From assembly GCF_001649575.2 (NCBI RefSeq), contig NC_051434.1, positions 12,980,333 to 13,044,332 on the forward strand: DNA of 64,000 bases, in the 5' to 3' direction. A model generated the notes under the pieces. That model was not told the DNA's origin, made no database searches, and was given only the letters and a program-made list of their open reading frames with translations. Made by a program: the position numbers and the translations under genes. The DNA comes from Kryptolebias marmoratus. Taxonomy: Eukaryota > Chordata > Actinopteri > Cyprinodontiformes > Rivulidae. Of this stretch, positions 58,216 to 64,000 are shown piece after piece (position 1 is the first letter of the stretch; each line of letters opens with the position of its first letter).

Positions 58216-58395
58216 ATTACAGGTGCTCTGAAACCAAAGAGGAAGGAATCTGAATTCAGGCTCAGCTGGTCTCACTGGGAGAGATGAGAAACATCCAGAG
58301 GGAGGCATCCTAATTAGAAATTAACTTTGGTCTGTACAAATGGAGCATGTTTCCAAATAAAAAGGCAAGAATTGTTTTAATTACTGAAACCTTAA

Positions 58396-58487
58396 CCCTT
58401 CTGAAGCCCTCAAAAGAGATAGAGATAGAGCGAGGTAGAGAAGCCCTTGTAACTTTGGGTCAATTTGACCTGAAAGCTACTGGAGGG
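58396..58487. mobile_element. 92-bp piggyBac-like MITE
   Basis: Bounded by TTAA at 58392-58395 and 58488-58491, with CCCTTCTG at the left end and GGAGGG at the right. It contains the palindromic core TTTGGGTCAATTTGACC. A close relative lies at about 30786-30844. Confidence 0.65.
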
Positions 58488-58499
58488 TTAAGTATGAAG

Positions 58500-58785
58500 T
58501 CCAGAAGTGCCCCAGGCTTCACCGTAACTACAGCTAGCTGCTGCTGCTATCTGAGCTCCCATTACATTCTATGTAAATAACCATAAAACGATCAACTGAT
58601 GGTGATGTAGAAGTGTATAAGCAGCGTTCCCTTTTGGTTTTGGTCCAGCTCAAACTAAACATTAGGCCAAAATTAAACTGTTTCTGCCAACCGAGGTTGT
58701 TTATAGAGCAGGTAAGATAGTTACTGTTCATAATCCTCCACAGGATCCCGCTTCAAAAAGATCCGAATTGCTGCTTTAAGGTCAT
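58500..58785. mobile_element. Foldback MITE family B, copy 7
   Basis: GCTAGCTGCTGCTGCTATCT, TTTTGGTTTTGGTCCAGCTC, GCAGGTAAGATAGTTACTG and CACAGGATCCCGCTTCAAAA match the family B right half. Confidence 0.75.
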
Positions 58786-58911
58786 TTTAAAGTCAAACTC
58801 GCACCCAGTGACTGGAGAGGAGGCTGTCCCTGAAGAAAACCCACACAGGCACAAGGAGATCATGCTTGAGTCGCTCATAACATCTTCAGGACTCTGACAT
58901 TTATCACCGTC

Positions 58912-58960
58912 TGCCTCCATGAAAGGCGGGTGATCGTGTAATAGCTTTTATCTATGCAAA
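58912..58960 (-). mobile_element. Dispersed repeat family A fragment, copy 9
   Basis: CTCCATGAAAGGCGGGTGAT matches the outer end of inverted copy 6 at 30.1 kb. Only this end is present. Confidence 0.5.
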
Positions 58961-60799
58961 TTGTTGGTGTCGAATAAAACAGAGACAATTTCAGGGGAAA
59001 ATATTTAAAATAAATACATTAGAGCTTGAATTCACGACTTTAAACCCAAGTTCAACTGCTTTCATTTGTTTTCTTTTTGCCCATCTTCCAATTGCAGTTA
59101 TTTTAGAGGGTAGTTTTGGCTGTTTCTCCTTGAAAAAAGAGAAAAAAGCCTGATGATGTGGAGCTTTTCAGCCATCTTTAATTCCCTACGTCTCCTGTCT
59201 CTGGTCTCTTCTTCAAGGCTTCGGCTCCTCAGCAAACATGAGAACGCAACTCTGCAGTGGGTGGGAGCTCTGCCATCTTTAAAACACATTTCATCTCTCA
59301 CGCTCCGCCTCTTTTTCTTTTCCTTTCTTCCCTCACATCTCTCTAGTTTGACGCAGAGAAAAAGGTGAGGGGGAAATTGTCGACTGTTCCCTAATTTTTC
59401 TTTTTTTTTTGTTTATTTCTTGAGCCAACATGAAGAAAAAAGAAAAAAAAACAGGAGTTCTATAGAATAAATCAGCATGTAACAAAAAAATAAAAACAGA
59501 ATTTGAGCATTTAAACTCCTGATTGACCTGATTTGGTGCAACAGAAAGAGTTTGAGACTGAATTTGAACCATTTGACACAAGATTTCTATCACCAAGATC
59601 TGTAGGGGAGCTCTGACTGTTTGCAGGATAAAAACCCAGGAAAAGCTGAGCTCAACAGAACAAGACCTTACCCGTCAGCTGATCCTGCTTCATACAGCTC
59701 AAAAGAAAATTTGAAACAGACAATAATCAACTTTCCCCTCCATTGTTAAAATCTATACCTGCTTAAAAGTTGAAAGTTAAACATTTTCTTGTTCTTTTCT
59801 GTTTAAACGTAGCCTTTATCATTCTGAAATGGTGGGTTTTGCACTTTATTGTCCATAACATGCATTGGTGCTGTAATTTACTAGCTGAAATGAACCATGA
59901 ATGTGAGATTAAAAAGAGAAAGAAATCTAAGGCCTAAACTGAAGGGTAGTGGTGTAGTGGTGGAGCAGATGACATGTCTGGTCATGTGGGCAGGTAAGAG
60001 CTGCACAGAGAGAGAGAGAGCAAGAGAGACAGAGGAAACTGGATCTCCTCTCACACCTGCCTTATGACAGTCTGAAGCTCCCCCAGTGTTGTGTGTGAAT
60101 CACTACCCTCCACTCATAAACCTCTGCTTCTGACGGAGTGAACGTGTGTCATGGAAGCTGGTTTATTTAGAGGCACAATGGAAAGTCATCAGGAAATGCT
60201 TGGTGCACGAGTTCTACACTATAAAATAGCAGACAGTCGCATTAGAAGTGATTAAGAAAAAAATAAAAAAATGCCACTAAAATGACTTTCAAAGCAATGA
60301 AATGAACGGAAACTCTGGCATCAGAAATCCGTGCGTAAAAAGAGCGCAAAAGTCCATTCCAACAAAAGCGCAAAAGGCTTAAATGAAAACAGCTGAAAAG
60401 ATGAACGCGGACTTGTTTTTAACTTTAAAACAGACAGTCTTCCCTTAAAATGCAAATTAAAAAAAAGGGAGAAAAGGGCACAGATCATCTTGGTGCCACT
60501 GGCGCGCGTCAAAACAGCCGCCTTTTTTACGCACAAAAAGCGAAGAAGCTCGGATGGGCCCGGACCCGCGCCTCGGTCCCGACAGTTCCCGCGAGCAGGG
60601 AACAGAAGTAGGCCTTCATCTCTCTTATAAACGTCGACGCTGTCCACGTCCTCAAAAAGAATGGATCTAATTAAAACGTTGCACTCGTCATCATGGCCAG
60701 AGCGTTGCCAAACGGGCTCCGGTGGAAAGGAGGCAGGGAGATGCGGGACCACATGACTGCCTCCGAGCTGCGGAGGGATGGGAGTCAGATTGGGTTTCT
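58961..60799. other. Intergenic, far upstream of col1a2
   Basis: Contains an AG-rich patch at about 60005-60030 and, from about 60.48 kb, a GC-rich proximal region. A 162-codon frame on the - strand (60321-60809) starts inside the col1a2 promoter. It has no recognisable domain and is probably an effect of the GC-rich composition. Confidence 0.45.
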
Positions 60800-60892
60800 G
60801 CTCGCTCATTGGCCGAGGGGCTGACTTCTGACACGCAGACCAGGGACCCTCCTGCCCCGTATAAATAGGCCTGATGGGACTTTATTATTCTA
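60800..60892 (+). promoter_or_regulatory. col1a2: col1a2 core promoter: inverted CCAAT and TATA box
   Basis: An ATTGG (inverted CCAAT, NF-Y/CBF type) lies at 60808-60812 and a TATA box ATAAATA at about 60861-60867. By similarity to my memory of the mammalian leader, transcription should start near 60892 (AGCATCACGGCAGCAGG). This puts the CCAAT box near -80, where the mammalian COL1A2 promoter binds CBF. C-rich words between the two boxes could be Sp1-family sites. Confidence 0.8.
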
Positions 60893-61016
60893 GCATCACG
60901 GCAGCAGGTTTCTGCTAAGTTTGGAGTTACTCGTGTCACCACAACTGTATGCCTGCTTGAAGGTGGTTTAAACACAGGGGCTCAGCGGCACAAGGAGTCT
61001 GCATGTCTGTTTAGAC
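60892..61016 (+). promoter_or_regulatory. col1a2: col1a2 5' UTR with two upstream ORFs
   Basis: A leader of about 125 nt. uORF1 is ATG CCT GCT TGA at 60949-60960. uORF2 is ATG TCT GTT TAG at 61003-61014, ending two bases before the true start codon at 61017. Short upstream ORFs are known in fibrillar collagen leaders and are thought to damp translation. Confidence 0.75.
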
Positions 61017-61020
61017 ATGC
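61001..61020 (+). promoter_or_regulatory. col1a2: Collagen 5' stem-loop at the start codon
   Basis: GCATGTCT (61001-61008) pairs perfectly with AGACATGC (61013-61020) around a GTTT loop. The AUG of the collagen chain (61017-61019) is in the 3' arm and uORF2 starts in the 5' arm. This matches the conserved 5' stem-loop of type I and III collagen mRNAs, the binding site of LARP6, which coordinates translation of the alpha-1(I) and alpha-2(I) chains. Confidence 0.85.
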
Positions 61021-63860
61021 TCAGCTTTGTGGATACCCGGATTCTGTTGCTGCTTGCAGTAACTTCATACCTAGCATCATGTCAATGTAAGTTTGATTGT
61101 ATGCTCTTTTTTCCCCCCTCTCTGATGGATATTTCCACTGCTTGAGGATCTTTTCGCTTGCCTTTTGTTTGGGACTTACAATGATGGCCAACCTGAAGAC
61201 AAAATTCAACGGACTGAGCAAAGGATTCTTCACTCTTTTTTTTTTTCCAAGGATACAAAAATGATGATAAAAGTTTTCCTTTTGAGAAAAAAAAACTGTT
61301 TGATCTAGACCTTAAGTGACTTTTCACGACTTTAAATGCATGTCGAGGTATTTAAATAGGCGAGATTTGTCTTTTTCTTTTAGGAAAAGGGTGGAAAAAC
61401 TTAGTGGGGCGTTGTACACATTGTTCCATCCAGATGTTGAAGGGACCGAGCTTTGCCTTTTTGGAGCTGCGATGTCTCCCCCTGCTGGTCAAGCGTGGGA
61501 ACATCTGCTTGGCACCAATTCGATCCATTAACTGAATCTGCTCAGTAAAATTAGGATAGAACAGCAACAGAAACGTTGGGTTTTTTTTAGTATTTAACTA
61601 AAAGTAAAACTTGTTTTTCCACATTTGTTTACAGTTAAGTCTTTTAAAGTTCAATCTCATTCAGAGGTAATAGACAGCAATATTCAGATAAATCCCCATA
61701 AAATCTGAAATTAAGTTTAGCTTAGATGGTTAGGTTATTAGATTATAAAGGAACAGAAATGAGTAATCTTACGGAAATTTGAATGCCCAAGTGTGCCCCC
61801 TTGTGGACAAATTGGGACATAACCTTTCAGAGTTTACGGGGAGGTCCCAGCTTGGTGTCCAGCTGGTCCATAGTCTTCCAGAGAGAGGGGGGGTCTGATG
61901 TCCACCTGCAACTTGACATAAATAAGAGACAGTATGGTCAGCCATAAATTGGGAAAAGAGGCCTAAAAACCAACAGTTTGGAACATCTGCCCCAAAACTG
62001 TAGGAGCAAAACTGCAAAAGTGGCATGATATAAATAGCAGGCGTCTTTAGAAATGAGCTGCTTCTCATCTTCTTTGTAGTGGCAGGGAAACTATTCCTGT
62101 CCCAGGGGGCATAAAAGTACCGGTTCAGACCTGTTAGCATCTGTGGAGCCTTAATATCTGGAATGCTGCAGCTCTGAGGTCCTGATTAACGCAGTTAGAC
62201 GGTCTCAGAAAGGTTACAGTGACTCACAGCGTTTGTAGACGTAGCCTCGGGCTATTGTTGAAGCTGTGCTAAGACTTGTGGGACAGCAAGCGGGTTTGTA
62301 AGCTGATGAAATATGCAGGGAAAGTGTTGTTTTAGTTGGCAGGGCTTTGTGTGTTTTACCACTTTCGGTTACAGGCTATGAGTACAGCACAGTGATCAAC
62401 ACTGATCGTCTTTTTTTGACAGATCTGGTGAAGGATAAAGGCTTCAGAGTACAAAAAGCTGCACTTTTGTCACTAATGTGGCAGCTGCAGGTTCAGAGCA
62501 GTGCTTTTGATGTCCCACACCAACAGATGGAGCCTCCGTGTGTGCGCCATCAGCAAACTTTTGTTGTCGAGCAGATCCAAAAATCATGGCATTTAAAAAC
62601 AAAACAGAGTACAGATGGAAGGAAATGACTTTGCTTCTTTTGCAGGTGTTGATCTGTAGTTTTTAAAAATGTTCTAACAAAATATTCCCTGTTTTTTCTT
62701 CCTGCCCTCCCCCCTCTGCCTCCTCCTCCTCATCTCCACAATGCCACAGTAACGGTTAGTACACATGCATGCTGCCAAGAAAACAATATATCCTAATGAC
62801 AGCTTTACCTTGTCAAGATGCCCGTTTTCAGTCTGCCAAACCCCGTGAAACATCCCAGGACAGAGTTTATAGGCTGCCGCAGGCCAGTCTGAGCAATCTC
62901 AAACCCAAGCAGGCTTTTTCAGCTTCGGAGCTGAGTGATTTCGTGTTTTTCCCCCCTTTCCTGTCCACAAACAGGTGAGGGTCCTATTGGCTAAAGATGG
63001 TGTCAGTGAAAGTTAAAACCGCAGTGCAGAGGCGCCCCCAGAGCCGGGCACAAAGGGTCCTTTCTGAGTGAGCGGAGGGAGGTTTGTCCCTGTAACAGCT
63101 GGCCTCGGGTCAGTTTGGGAGCTTCCTCTCCTCCTTGATTTGGATAAATGTAAAGAGACACACACACAAAAAAGGCTGATCTCAGATCAGTGAGGCTAAA
63201 ACTAGAGAAAAGCACCGACACAATAAAAGTCCATTTCTGGTCCAGTGGCTGCTTGTAATTGAGATTGCTCAGAATGTAGTTTGGCGTTCGGAGCCTCAGC
63301 AGCACGTCAGGAAGTTACATTCATCATGAAATTACTGCTTTAACACTGCTTGCCATTATCTTTATCATGTTCCAGCTATTTTGTGCATCAATGCTCTACT
63401 CTGGCCTTAAATCAATTCCTGTTTCTGCAACAGAGATCATGTAGATTATTACTGTGACAAAATATCTGCAAACAGAATGTATTTTGTTCCTACTCACAAG
63501 GCATGGAAACAATATGCTGAATAAGTAAATCTCAGATTTGCTCATCTACTTTTCTATTCAAGAGATTAGGCTTTTAAGATGGATCTTATGTGTGATTGAG
63601 TGACTAGACTTCGGCTTATTAGAGTAGCTCGAAAAAAGGGCAACTTTGCCATATTTGTTAGCTTCTGTTATCCTTGTTACAAAGCCCAAATAGATTGAAA
63701 ATGATTTCAATGTCACGTTAGTGTTGCTCTTAGTTACGTTGATCAGAAACCGCGGCTTGTTTTGCTTTAACTTGTGGCAACAAACATGTTGCTGAGGGCT
63801 GACTCTGTGATTTCTGTGCTGCAGGGTCCCAGAGGAGACAAAGGACCTCGAGGTGACAGG
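61017..63860 (+). CDS. col1a2: Collagen type I alpha-2 chain, 5' end (partial)
   Basis: This is a secreted fibrillar procollagen chain that joins alpha-1(I) in type I collagen. Exon 1 (61017-61086) encodes MLSFVDTRILLLLAVTSYLA..., a signal peptide nearly identical to the mammalian COL1A2 start, and ends in phase 1 at a GTAAGT donor. Exon 3 (63825-63860, acceptor GTGCTGCAG, donor GTGAGC) is a 36-nt exon encoding GPRGDKGPRGDR, the first Gly-X-Y triplets. To keep frame between them an extra 3n+2 nucleotides are needed. A 5-nt microexon at 62750-62754 (TAACG) between a long pyrimidine tract plus CCACAG and a GTTAGT donor would do this, giving ...SCQ-L-T-GPRG. The gene is only partly in the window and continues past 64000. 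Alternative splicing routes cannot be excluded without transcripts. Confidence 0.9.
61087..63824 (+). other. col1a2: col1a2 first intron region (about 2.7 kb)
   Basis: Between exon 1 and the 36-nt Gly-X-Y exon. It holds the candidate microexon at 62750-62754 and a CAG/GTGAGG site preceded by a pyrimidine tract at 62974/62975. Frames such as 61769-62140 on the - strand have no recognisable domain. Confidence 0.6.
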
Positions 63861-64000
63861 GTGAGCTGAACTCAAACTCTGCTGCCTTTCATTTTACCAG
63901 CGCATGGATAAAATACAGGATTTTATTTATTTTTTATTTTTTTTAGCTTTATTTATGCGACACGTTGTGACCATTGGGATGTCGTCTGACCTGTTAACCT
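63861..64000 (+). other. col1a2: Start of the next col1a2 intron
   Basis: Begins at the GTGAGC donor after the Gly-X-Y exon. No further exon is visible before the window ends. Confidence 0.7.

Overview
The window is a vertebrate nuclear locus, almost certainly from a ray-finned (teleost, probably spiny-rayed) fish. Genes are split by spliceosomal GT/AG introns, the background is AT-rich with many short dispersed repeats, and two runs of N mark assembly gaps (25849-26076 and 43685-43696). Four protein genes can be supported exon by exon. They are a rod transducin gamma subunit (gngt1, + strand, 1.7-2.4 kb), a mitochondrial acyl-CoA dehydrogenase of the ACAD6/long-chain-like type (+ strand, nine exons, 4.1-21.4 kb), the Golgi SNARE bet1 (- strand, four exons, 22.8-21.4 kb) and the 5' end of col1a2 (collagen type I alpha-2, + strand, 60.9 kb to beyond the window end). 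No rRNA, tRNA gene or CRISPR array was seen. The longest intergenic open reading frames look like chance or repeat-derived frames.

The order and orientation gngt1(+) - bet1(-) - col1a2(+) match, from my knowledge of the human map, the GNGT1 - TFPI2 - GNG11 - BET1 - COL1A2 block on 7q21. The difference here is that the acyl-CoA dehydrogenase occupies the gngt1-bet1 interval and no TFPI2 or GNG11 was recognised there. The neighbours have unrelated jobs (phototransduction, mitochondrial fatty-acid oxidation, ER-Golgi fusion, extracellular matrix), so this is conserved synteny and not a functional cluster.

Layout: 0-1.7 kb, upstream region of gngt1 with one dispersed repeat and a photoreceptor-type promoter; 1.7-2.4 kb, the very compact gngt1; 3.2-4.04 kb, a cluster of family-A repeats ending about 70 bp before the dehydrogenase start codon; 4.1-21.4 kb, the dehydrogenase with two long introns (4.4 and 7.5 kb), the second holding a hAT-like element and a complete foldback MITE; 21.4-22.8 kb, bet1, tail-to-tail with the dehydrogenase; 22.8-60.8 kb, a 38 kb bet1-col1a2 intergenic region filled with an L2-type LINE 3' end, a decayed Tc1 element, palindromic hAT MITEs, piggyBac-like MITEs, tRNA-derived SINEs (one split by an LTR-like insertion), microsatellites and unassigned sequence; 60.8-64 kb, the col1a2 promoter, 5' stem-loop with two upstream ORFs, signal-peptide exon, a possible 5-nt microexon and the first Gly-X-Y exon.

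The most interesting signals are the conserved collagen 5' stem-loop at the col1a2 start codon, the possible 5-nt microexon and recursive-splice-like site in col1a2 intron 1, the CRX-type site cluster at the gngt1 TATA box, and the relocated catalytic glutamate in the dehydrogenase. Several transposon insertions are also legible to the base. I found no convincing sign of a wholly new biological system.
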